Positions 5,806 through 13,088 of a stretch of 15,077 nucleotides of DNA are shown here, piece by piece; the stretch's first letter is position 1; each line of letters starts with the position of its first letter. The notes beneath the pieces are model-generated. The model was not told where the DNA came from. It worked only from the letters and a program-made list of their open reading frames with translations, and ran no database searches. A program made the translations under genes and the position numbers. The stretch is from Phycisphaerales bacterium UBA2402. Its GTDB lineage: Bacteria > Planctomycetota > Phycisphaerae > Phycisphaerales > UBA1924. The DNA lies in assembly GCA_002343715.1 (NCBI GenBank), contig DDSA01000030.1, positions 1 to 15,077 of the forward strand, given 5' to 3'.

Positions 5806-7745
5806 CGACGATGGACACCGGAGCCGGGATGATGGGTCAGGCACCGGCTGTCTTCGCGTCCGCGCGGACCGACGACCTGCGCGGGGTTCAGACCGGCGAC
5901 TTCTCGCGCACGACGCGTCGGCTGCTTGAGTCGATCACCCAGTCGTGGAAAGACGAGCGGCGTCGCCGGATGCTGGCCGAGTATTACAACGTGCGGCGTC
6001 TGTGGTCCGGCCCGCTGGCGGACCTGCACGTGTGGCCCTACGGGACCGAGGCCGGCCCGAACTACACGCCGGCGAGTTCCGCCCCGGTCAACGTGATTCA
6101 CCAGACGATCGCTTCGCTGGAAGCGAATCTGCTTGCGACCGACCCGGTGGTGCAGATCAAGCCGAGGTTTTTGCCCTCGTACCGGCGGTTCGGGCAGATC
6201 GTCGCGGCCCACGCGCAGAAGCGCCTCCACGACATGCGGTTCATCGAAGAGGAGCGCATGTGCTTCAAAGACGCGGTGATGGGCATGGGGGTGATGAAGA
6301 TCGGCGAGTACGGGGCGGGGTATGACTTCGAGTGGTTCGGCAGCCGGATCGAGCCGGGGCAGCGGTACATCTGCCGGGTTTCCCCTTCGGATTACTGCAT
6401 TTCGCGGCAGGCCCGCGACCGCTGCGAGGCGGAGTGGGAGTGCGAGCGGTACCGGACCACGACGGACCGGCTGGCCGGTGTGCTGACGCCCAGCGAGATC
6501 GACCGGCTCCCCAAACTCGCCGAGCGGCCCGACCGGAAGATGATCGGGCAGTTCGGCGACATCGACCCGTTCGTGGAGTTCCACGATCTGATCGACGTGT
6601 GGGTCCCGCCCGGCGTGCTCTCACGCGAGGCGCTGACGCTCACGGTGGCGGGGACGCCCGACGGATTCACGTCCATCGGCGACGCGAGCGAACGGCTGCT
6701 GATCCGCGAGCCCCGCGAGTGGGACGGCCCGCATTCCGGTCCGTACGAGGTGTACGGTTTCAACCGGATTCAGGACACCCCGTACTACGCGGCCCCGGCG
6801 GTGATGCTGCGCGACATGGCGCAGATGATCGGCGATCTGTCGCGGCACATCATCGAAAGCGACCAGACCGCGGCTGACCTGATCATCCACAGGGACAGCG
6901 TGAACCCCGATGAAAAGTCGGCGATGCAGTCGGCCAAGCACCTCGACATGATCGCGGTGGAGGACGAGACCGCGTACAAGCAGATTCAGCGCGGCGGTTC
7001 GACGGACCGGGCGCACCAGAGCCTGGCCATGCACCTGCAGATGTACGGTCAGATGTCGGGGTCGGGGCTTCTCTCGGCCAGCGGCATCCAGAAGAAGTCC
7101 GGCGACACCACGGCGACCGAGGCGGAAGAGGTGGCGTCGCGGCTGAACGTGCTGATGGACGGGATGGAGAAGCGGATTTACGAGCACACCGACCGGGTGC
7201 TGGAGAAGTTCTGCTGGTACGAGTTCCGCGACCCGATGCTGAACGACGAGGTGAAGTTGAAGGTCGGCGGGGTCGAGATGGCCTACGTCGTGACGGCGGG
7301 GCAGATGGACCTGTACGGGCTGCACGACGCGAACCTTGAGGTCCGCCGGGGCTCGATGCGGCGGGTCAATGAGCAGGCCAGGACCAAGCGGCTGATGGAA
7401 TGGGCGTCCGGCCCGGTCCCCATCGGGATGCAGATCAAGCAGGCGTTCGGTGACGGGTTTGACCTTTCGGCGTGGCTCCGGCTCACGTCCGAGGGGTTGG
7501 TTGATCCTGTCGATATCGACGAACTGATCCCGGACCACAACGCGCTGGCCCTTGCGGTGGCGAAAATGTCGGCGTACGCCGAGCAGCCCGGCGGCGGTGG
7601 CGGCGGTGCGGAAGGCCCGAGTCGGAAGCCGGGTCCCCCTGGGTCTTCGGCGATCCGGGGGGCGTCGGAAACCGGCAACCGGTCCCCCTCGTTTGACAAC
7701 ACGGCGGTAGCCGGGAATACTTTGGCGTCGGTGCGGGGTCGGTGA
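5802..7745 (+). CDS. Portal protein
   Basis: A 647-residue protein directly after the large terminase, where the portal (dodecameric ring at the capsid vertex, docking site for the motor and the tail) is expected. Supporting segments are the N-terminal helical region with VNVIHQTIASLEANLLATDP (96-115), the central GPYEVYGFNRIQDTPYYAAP (313-332) followed by a helix, and GDTTATEAEEVASRL (434-448), the TATE-helix seen in podovirus-type head-tail connectors. The C-terminal 55 residues (six glycines in a row, then Pro/Ser-rich) are probably disordered. Start ATG 5802 overlaps the terminase stop by 4 nt; GGAGG is at 5786-5790, a rather long 11 nt upstream. An in-frame ATG at 5784 would add six residues. 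Confidence 0.8.
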   Translation: MTTMDTGAGMMGQAPAVFASARTDDLRGVQTGDFSRTTRRLLESITQSWKDERRRRMLAEYYNVRRLWSGPLADLHVWPYGTEAGPNYTPASSAPVNVIHQTIASLEANLLATDPVVQIKPRFLPSYRRFGQIVAAHAQKRLHDMRFIEEERMCFKDAVMGMGVMKIGEYGAGYDFEWFGSRIEPGQRYICRVSPSDYCISRQARDRCEAEWECERYRTTTDRLAGVLTPSEIDRLPKLAERPDRKMIGQFGDIDPFVEFHDLIDVWVPPGVLSREALTLTVAGTPDGFTSIGDASERLLIREPREWDGPHSGPYEVYGFNRIQDTPYYAAPAVMLRDMAQMIGDLSRHIIESDQTAADLIIHRDSVNPDEKSAMQSAKHLDMIAVEDETAYKQIQRGGSTDRAHQSLAMHLQMYGQMSGSGLLSASGIQKKSGDTTATEAEEVASRLNVLMDGMEKRIYEHTDRVLEKFCWYEFRDPMLNDEVKLKVGGVEMAYVVTAGQMDLYGLHDANLEVRRGSMRRVNEQARTKRLMEWASGPVPIGMQIKQAFGDGFDLSAWLRLTSEGLVDPVDIDELIPDHNALALAVAKMSAYAEQPGGGGGGAEGPSRKPGPPGSSAIRGASETGNRSPSFDNTAVAGNTLASVRGR

Positions 7746-7781
7746 AGCAACTTGCGGTGGTGAACGCGAGAGGCTTCTGGA

Positions 7782-8180
7782 GTGGCGGCGTACGACTTCC
7801 AGATCATTGACGACGACGGCTCGCCGACCGGCGAGGTGGTCGAACTGCGCTACCCAATGGGCGACAGGCCGGACGTTGTGACGCTCGAAGACGGACGGGT
7901 TGCGATGTTCGACTTCCAATCGACGGCGCGCACCATCAAGTCTGAGAACGCGGAGTCCGGGCAAGAGCTCTGGGCGTTCTCGACCACCGCCAACCAAGTC
8001 GATGAGTTCCGCCGCAAGTTCCCGAATCGCACGTACCGCGACGACGGGATGCTGATTTCGCACTCGTACTCCGAGACCAGGCGGATCGTCAAAGAGCACG
8101 GCTGCGTGGACACGTCCGCGCCGCAGAAGATCAAGTCCGAGAACGCCCGGAAAACGCTGATGAGGATTTCTCATGCCTGA
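7782..8180 (+). CDS. Small FmdB-like protein lacking zinc-binding cysteines
   Basis: A 132-residue protein between portal and scaffold. The N-terminal 45 residues fit the layout of FmdB-like zinc-ribbon proteins (MxxYDFxx, a hydrophobic strand, YPMGxxPxxV, then GRVAMF), but the positions where two CxxC pairs normally sit are D/S/G and E/D: the protein has a single cysteine, C108. The C-terminal part (SHSYSETRRIVKEHGCVD) resembles the tail of phage FmdB-type proteins with an RRxxxEHG element. It starts at GTG 7782 with GAGAGG at 7768-7773 and overlaps the scaffold gene by 8 nt. The FmdB relation is pattern-based and tentative. Its role is unknown; a head-assembly accessory is suggested only by gene order. 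Confidence 0.55.
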   Translation: MAAYDFQIIDDDGSPTGEVVELRYPMGDRPDVVTLEDGRVAMFDFQSTARTIKSENAESGQELWAFSTTANQVDEFRRKFPNRTYRDDGMLISHSYSETRRIVKEHGCVDTSAPQKIKSENARKTLMRISHA

Positions 8181-9141
8181 TGAAACCGTCCAGCCCGCTG
8201 CCGAGACTTCTTCCGCCCCGGTCGGCGTGCCGGTCGAGACCGGCGAGGTTGCGAGGGTCGATTCGATGATCGACGACTTCCTGGGCGACCCCGGCGTTGT
8301 GGTGGATGAACCGGCCCGTCAGCCTGAGCGGCGCCAGGAGCAGCGTTCCGGCGACGAGCCGGTGCCGCATGAGAATCCGGAAGCGCAGCAGCCCGAACCG
8401 CGGAATGAGCCGGCGGCCCAGCGGCCCCAGAACGACGTGGTGCAACGGCTGTTGGACCAGAACGCGGAACTGATGCGGATGCTGGCCGAACGGACCGGCA
8501 AGCCGCAGGAACCCGCGGCCCCGAAGTCGCCTTCGGCGGACGAGCAGCGTGATGCGGTGATCAAGCAGTTGCAGGACGACATGGGCCTGAGCGCGGAAGA
8601 CGCGGCCAAGCACTACTCGATCATCGAAAAGGTTGCCGAGATGAAGGCGGCCCCGGCGCTGGAGGCCGCAAGGGCGCAGCAGCAGACCCGCGAAGAGGCC
8701 GAGCGGCGCGAGACGGACAGGCTCGCGCACGCGGAGGCGACGCGGATCATCGGCGAAAACGAGTCGATTCTCGGCAAGGCGGACGTTCCGTTCGCCTCGC
8801 TGACCAAAGAACAGCAGCAGGCCCGTCAGGAGTTCATTCTGACGTTCCAGGATTTGTGGGCGGCGCAGAAGTCGCGCGGCGTGCAACCCGATGTCAAGGC
8901 CCTGATCGGTCGCGCGTTCCGCGCGGTCGCGGGCGACGACACGGCCATGAGCCGCGCCCGGCAGGAACTCTCGCGCTCTCACGAGGTTGCAAGGTCTCGC
9001 AGAACAGTTCCCACCACGGCGTCGCGCAACGGTACGACGACCCCGCAGATGGTCCGGCGTGGGAACATGACGCTCTCGGCGGTCGAGGCGGCTGAAACAG
9101 ATGCTCAGATCGACAGGTTCCTCCGCGAAAGCGGCGTGTGA
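8173..9141 (+). CDS. Capsid scaffold-like protein
   Basis: A 322-residue acidic, Glu/Gln/Ala-rich protein immediately upstream of the major capsid gene, the classic place for the internal scaffold that guides procapsid assembly and leaves before packaging. Residues 1-85 are Pro/Glu-rich and disordered; 86-106 and about 143-195 form long amphipathic helices with coiled-coil character; residues 208-260 are helical; the tail from 265 is basic (RARQELSRSHEVARSRR), as expected for a capsid-binding end. No protease motif is seen, so there is no sign of a fused maturation protease. ATG 8173 lies inside the previous stop region, with GAGGA at 8162-8166 as ribosome binding site. The assignment rests on composition and position. 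Confidence 0.7.
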   Translation: MPDETVQPAAETSSAPVGVPVETGEVARVDSMIDDFLGDPGVVVDEPARQPERRQEQRSGDEPVPHENPEAQQPEPRNEPAAQRPQNDVVQRLLDQNAELMRMLAERTGKPQEPAAPKSPSADEQRDAVIKQLQDDMGLSAEDAAKHYSIIEKVAEMKAAPALEAARAQQQTREEAERRETDRLAHAEATRIIGENESILGKADVPFASLTKEQQQARQEFILTFQDLWAAQKSRGVQPDVKALIGRAFRAVAGDDTAMSRARQELSRSHEVARSRRTVPTTASRNGTTTPQMVRRGNMTLSAVEAAETDAQIDRFLRESGV

Positions 9142-9171
9142 GCCGTCGGTCGTTGAACAAAGGGTTGTCAA

Positions 9172-10308
9172 ATGTCCGCAGGCATTCCACAGTCAGATTT
9201 GGTCGGTCTGGGTAACGCGCTCATCACCGTGGTGCGCAATAACGCGCAGCCGATCGAGACGTACAAGTACCAGAACTACGGTGTGGTCAACGCGCTGAAG
9301 AAGGCCGCGACCCCGTGGGAGGGCGGCAAGAGCGTGACCTGGGCGGTCCGTTACGACGAGGACGGTTCGGCCCGCTCGGTCGGGTTCCATGCGACCGATT
9401 CGGTCAACATCGTTGACAAGACGGTGACGATGGCCGAACTGATGAAGTTCTCCGACGCGAACTTCGGGTTCGACAAGAAGGAACTCGAAATGAACAAGCG
9501 CGGCGTGGTCTACCGGCTTCTGCCGGAGCGCCGCACGCAGTCCTACGAGTCGGTGTACAACTACTACCAGGACCGCGGTCTGCTCGGCCCGCTGTCGCCC
9601 TCCGATCAGGAACTAACCTGCTGGGGCTACTTGAACTGGCTGTGCTGCGGCCCCGCGGGGTCGTACACCGACGGGTTCAACGGCTCGACGGGCCGGTACC
9701 GCAACCAGACTTCCGGCGGCGGCGCGACCAATCAGTTCACCACCATCGGCGGGCAGAACCGCTCGACGGCGGGCAACGGTCGGCTCAAGAACTACACGTT
9801 CATCCGCCCCGAGACGGTCGGCGAGCCCTTCGTCAAGTCCATCCACCGGGCGCTGACGCTCACCAAGTTCACCCCGCCGCCGATTGGCTCCGGCATGGAG
9901 CCTCACGACGGGAACTTCGAGCTGTGGTTCCCGCTGGAGCCGTTCCTGGCCCTGCGTTCGCTGATCGACTCCAAGAACCAGAACTACGGGAAGGACGTGT
10001 CCACCGTCGTCAACGGGACGATGTACATGTTCAACAACCCGATTTCGTGGATGCCCGCGCTGGACCCCGTGGACTCGTCCGACACGGACTTCTACCGGAC
10101 TATCGCCAAGCCCATCGTCGGCGTTCGCAAGGACGCGTGGGACTGGATGCACCTTCCCGGCCGCTGGATGACCGAGACCGGTGCGAAGCCCAACCCCAAG
10201 AACCACGACGGCGTTCTGTACTTCATCGACTCGTCGGGCCAGTTGTGCCCGAAGGACCTGCGCACCTGCGGGTTCGTCGGCCACCTGCAACTCGCCTCCA
10301 ACACCTGA
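9172..10308 (+). CDS. Major capsid protein
   Basis: A 378-residue protein between the scaffold and decoration-like genes, the expected place of the HK97-fold shell protein. The N-terminal 60 residues are helical then beta; residues 84-135 contain the probable spine-helix and E-loop-like segments; residues 242-300 (NFELWFPLEPFLALRSL, then NGTMYMFNNPISWMPALD) match the usual helix, strand and GxxVxxVPxL-like element of capsid P domains. The codon choice is strongly biased to C-ending codons, as in highly expressed genes. Five cysteines (C150, C158, C159, C359, C366) are unusual for a capsid protein and might form cross-links. AAAGGG (9159-9164) precedes ATG 9172 by 7 nt. Confidence 0.75.
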   Translation: MSAGIPQSDLVGLGNALITVVRNNAQPIETYKYQNYGVVNALKKAATPWEGGKSVTWAVRYDEDGSARSVGFHATDSVNIVDKTVTMAELMKFSDANFGFDKKELEMNKRGVVYRLLPERRTQSYESVYNYYQDRGLLGPLSPSDQELTCWGYLNWLCCGPAGSYTDGFNGSTGRYRNQTSGGGATNQFTTIGGQNRSTAGNGRLKNYTFIRPETVGEPFVKSIHRALTLTKFTPPPIGSGMEPHDGNFELWFPLEPFLALRSLIDSKNQNYGKDVSTVVNGTMYMFNNPISWMPALDPVDSSDTDFYRTIAKPIVGVRKDAWDWMHLPGRWMTETGAKPNPKNHDGVLYFIDSSGQLCPKDLRTCGFVGHLQLASNT

Positions 10309-10332
10309 ACCTGACCCGAAGGAGAACCATCC

Positions 10333-11541
10333 ATGACACTCACTGCTGCATACAACTTTGAGCGGGTTTCGCGGCCCGTTCGTCTGAACGGTACGGCTGG
10401 CGCGACTGTTCCCAGGGGGGCGGCGTGCTTCTACCGCGTCACCGCGACCGAAACCGCCGGTTCGATCCCCGGCGGGACCACCGCGATGAGCGCCGGCGAC
10501 GTGGTTTCGACCACCGCGAACACCCGTGAGTACGACGTCGAGCAGTGCTCGATCTCAAACTACGAGAACTTCGCGGGGTTCACCGAACGCGAGGTGATTC
10601 TCGACTCCAACGGCCAGGCGGACGTTCCTATTATCGTTGGCTCCGATCAGGGCGGCGTTACCGCTGTCACGAACCAGTCCGTGACCGCCGGCGATCTGCT
10701 GGGAGCGATGCCCGGCTCGTGGTTCCTGTTCCGCGGAGCCGTGTTCACCAATCCGCTTCTGCGGGTGACGACCACGGTTGACCGCTCGACCACCAGCGGC
10801 CCCGTCGTGGGTGTTGGCAAGCCGACGGTTTCCAACGAAGAGTTCCAGAAATACCACTTCGAGTACAACAACGACTTCTACTCGTACGTCACGACCGGCG
10901 AGGGTCTGACGACCATCGTCAACACCACCGCTGGAACGAACGCCCAGAACGGCGTTATCTCCTGCTCCGCCGCGGCAACGACCGACAACTCGCCGGGCGG
11001 GACCAAGACCACGCAGACCTGCTGGCAGTTCGCCACCGGAGCCGCGTGCTACTTCGAGGCTAGGTTCCAACTTACCGAGGTTGACACCAACGCGGCCAAC
11101 TTCCTCATCGGGTTCCAGGACAAAGCAGGAACGACCAACACCACCTTGCAGGACAACGGTGCGGGCCCCGCGGCCAGCATCGACATGGCTGCGATCTACA
11201 AGGTGGACGGTTCGATGTTCTTCCGGACCGGCATCAGCCGCACCACGGCGCAGGCGCTGGTCACGACGACCACGGCGTTTGCTTCGGCCACCAACTACAA
11301 GATCGGCATTCTCTACAACGGAATGCCGATCACCTCGGGCGGCGGCGGCCGGGTGTTCTTCTTCGTCAACGACACGCTGATCGGTACCGCTGGCAACGCG
11401 GCGTCCGGCGATGAACTGAAAATCCCCAACGCCCTGATGTTCTTGACTCTTCTCGTCAAGTCCGGTTCGGCCACCGGCACCCAGACGATGCTCGTGGACT
11501 ACATGCGCTGCCGCCAGGCGAAGCTGGCTTCGGCGATCTGA
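10333..11541 (+). CDS. Capsid decoration-like protein with jelly-roll C-terminal domain
   Basis: A 402-residue beta-rich protein directly after the major capsid gene. Residues 1-160 fit a small capsid-cement type domain (RPVRLNGTAGATVPRG, a segment with GDVV and IIVGSDQGG). Residues about 170-395 look like a concanavalin/laminin-G-type jelly-roll: CWQFATGAACYFEARFQL, YKIGILYNGM, RVFFFVNDTLIG and the closing strand MLVDYMRCRQ. Jelly-roll domains on virions often bind sugars or surfaces. GAAGGAGA (10318-10325) ends 7 nt before ATG 10333 and should drive strong translation. If it coats the capsid, the C-terminal domain would be displayed outside. A non-capsid structural protein such as a head fibre is the alternative. 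Confidence 0.6.
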   Translation: MTLTAAYNFERVSRPVRLNGTAGATVPRGAACFYRVTATETAGSIPGGTTAMSAGDVVSTTANTREYDVEQCSISNYENFAGFTEREVILDSNGQADVPIIVGSDQGGVTAVTNQSVTAGDLLGAMPGSWFLFRGAVFTNPLLRVTTTVDRSTTSGPVVGVGKPTVSNEEFQKYHFEYNNDFYSYVTTGEGLTTIVNTTAGTNAQNGVISCSAAATTDNSPGGTKTTQTCWQFATGAACYFEARFQLTEVDTNAANFLIGFQDKAGTTNTTLQDNGAGPAASIDMAAIYKVDGSMFFRTGISRTTAQALVTTTTAFASATNYKIGILYNGMPITSGGGGRVFFFVNDTLIGTAGNAASGDELKIPNALMFLTLLVKSGSATGTQTMLVDYMRCRQAKLASAI

Positions 11542-11588
11542 TCTGAACACCACCGCCGGGGCGTCGGTTTGTCACTGGCGCTCCGTAT

Positions 11589-12395
11589 TTGACCCAGTAC
11601 ACGTCCAACTCGGGCATGTCCATCACCTACGGCGAAATGCTGGCGGTGGCGGCGCGCGTCATGGGCGATCAGTTCAACGACGAGCACGGACGGCTGACCT
11701 ACCCCGACCCGGTCAACTTCCCCGAGCAGCACGACAAGGCGGTGCGTGTCGTGCGCCGCGGGTTGGCCCGCGCGGTCTCCGCGAAGCCGGATTGGAACTG
11801 GCTCCGGCAGGTTGTGGCCCTCGATCTGGAAGCGGACGAGTACGAGTACGACATGCCGTGGTTTTTCCTGGGGCACATCCTCGGGCCCGTGACGTTCCAG
11901 ACCCCCGGCCCGATGCGAGAGGCGCTGGTCGTGACGCCGGACGTGATTGAGCGGCTTCGGGCCGGCGACGGGGCGAACCAGACCGGGGACCCGGTGTACG
12001 TCACGTTCTACCGGGACCAGAAAAACGACCCGTCCCAGCCCGCGATGTGGAAGGCCGCGTTCTACCCGACACCTTCGCGCGATGTCACGGTGCTCGTGGC
12101 GGTCCGGGCGGAGCCCGAGGCCATGCGGGACGCGAGCGACCAGTTCATCGCGGGCAGCGAGTTCAACCGGATGATCGAAGCGGCGGTGATGCTTGAGGCT
12201 GCGAATGAGGCTTCGCCGGAACGCCGCCCGGTGCTGATGGAAGAGTACGAGCGGGCGCGGGCGGACGCGATCCGCAACGATGATCGGTCGAAGGCCCGTA
12301 ACGGCGGCAAATTGAGCCGTACAATGGGCGGATGGAACGGGTACCCGTGGGACCGAGTGACGGACGTGAGCGTGAACGGCGTGCTGGTCAACTAA
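11589..12395 (+). CDS. Head-tail adaptor-like protein
   Basis: A 268-residue protein after the head genes. The segment KPDWNWLRQVVALDLEADEY followed by YDMPWFFLGHILGPVTF matches the pattern of phage head-to-tail adaptor proteins: an aromatic WxWL helix end, two strands, then an xxLPxDFxxxxGP-like element. Such adaptors (P22 gp4-like, T7 gp11-like) sit as a ring below the portal and join the tail. N-terminal helices (TYGEMLAVAARVM and the segment near 48-65) and C-terminal helices (190-240) fit this fold. The start is weakly supported: TTG 11589 has no clear ribosome binding site, and neither has ATG 11616, nine codons later (MSITYGEM). The stop is 18 nt before the next gene. Confidence 0.6.
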   Translation: MTQYTSNSGMSITYGEMLAVAARVMGDQFNDEHGRLTYPDPVNFPEQHDKAVRVVRRGLARAVSAKPDWNWLRQVVALDLEADEYEYDMPWFFLGHILGPVTFQTPGPMREALVVTPDVIERLRAGDGANQTGDPVYVTFYRDQKNDPSQPAMWKAAFYPTPSRDVTVLVAVRAEPEAMRDASDQFIAGSEFNRMIEAAVMLEAANEASPERRPVLMEEYERARADAIRNDDRSKARNGGKLSRTMGGWNGYPWDRVTDVSVNGVLVN

Positions 12396-12413
12396 GAAGA
12401 ACCGGAGCAAGTC

Positions 12414-13073
12414 ATGATGAATCAGGGTGGAAATCTCGACGCACGCGACTTCAAGCGTCAAATCCTCGACGGCGACAACGTGGGACGCGGGTATCTCGCG
12501 TCGATCCCGCTGCAAATCTGCACTCGACCGAACAACGGTTCCCCGCCAGCTCAGCAGAACGGCGTCGCGTACAACGTGCTGGACGCCAGCGCAGACTTCA
12601 TCGTGTTCTCGCTTGCCCTGCCCGCCGACTACGACAACTCCACGGCGTACAACTCAAGCAGCGCGGACATCCGCAGCGACGAGTTCTATCTTGAACTCTA
12701 CGCGTTCAGCGTTGACGCGAGCAGCGGGGCTGGCACCGGCACCAGCACCATCGAGGTCGATACATTCAAGTACGGACGCGTCGGTACCGCCGTGGATACG
12801 GCGTCGATTGCCGGTTCCGCAACGACGGTGACGCTGACTTCGGCGCAGACCAACCCACAAACGGTGTCCAACACGTTGGTCAGTCGGTACCGGTGGAACC
12901 TCAGCGGACTGGGGCTTCGTCCGAACGACTGCGTGAATGTGGCGGTGGGCTGCACGATCCAGGTGACGGACCAGATCATCATCTACGGCGGGCAGTTCCT
13001 GTACCGGACCAACGTGAAGCCGACCAACGCCTTTACCGAGACCGACTCGAACGGCGCGTTGATCCGCTACTAA
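12414..13073 (+). CDS. Beta-rich virion protein, unknown function
   Basis: A 219-residue protein between the adaptor-like and tail nozzle-like genes, so probably a tail or neck component or a fibre. After a polar N-terminus (MMNQGGNLDARDFKRQ) there is a strand-rich body with ALPADYDNSTAY near residues 69-80, a Ser/Thr-rich hairpin region (98-150), and RWNLSGLGLRPNDCVNVAVG (161-180), a pattern like LxPxDYD beta-sandwich virion proteins. It has no signal peptide or membrane segment. GGAG at 12404-12407 precedes ATG 12414; the second Met codon at 12417 could equally start. I do not recognise a named family. Confidence 0.55.
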   Translation: MMNQGGNLDARDFKRQILDGDNVGRGYLASIPLQICTRPNNGSPPAQQNGVAYNVLDASADFIVFSLALPADYDNSTAYNSSSADIRSDEFYLELYAFSVDASSGAGTGTSTIEVDTFKYGRVGTAVDTASIAGSATTVTLTSAQTNPQTVSNTLVSRYRWNLSGLGLRPNDCVNVAVGCTIQVTDQIIIYGGQFLYRTNVKPTNAFTETDSNGALIRY

Positions 13074-13088
13074 AAACGGGGGCCCACG

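Noticed and set aside
1266..8174. Very long open frames on the minus strand (821, 555, 402 and 517 codons)
   Set aside because: They lie opposite well-supported + strand genes, their translations are Arg/Pro/His-rich without domain patterns, and they arise from the strong codon bias of the + strand genes.
11542..11588. CGCCGGGGCG as a terminator hairpin
   Set aside because: The loop would be only two bases and no T-run follows.
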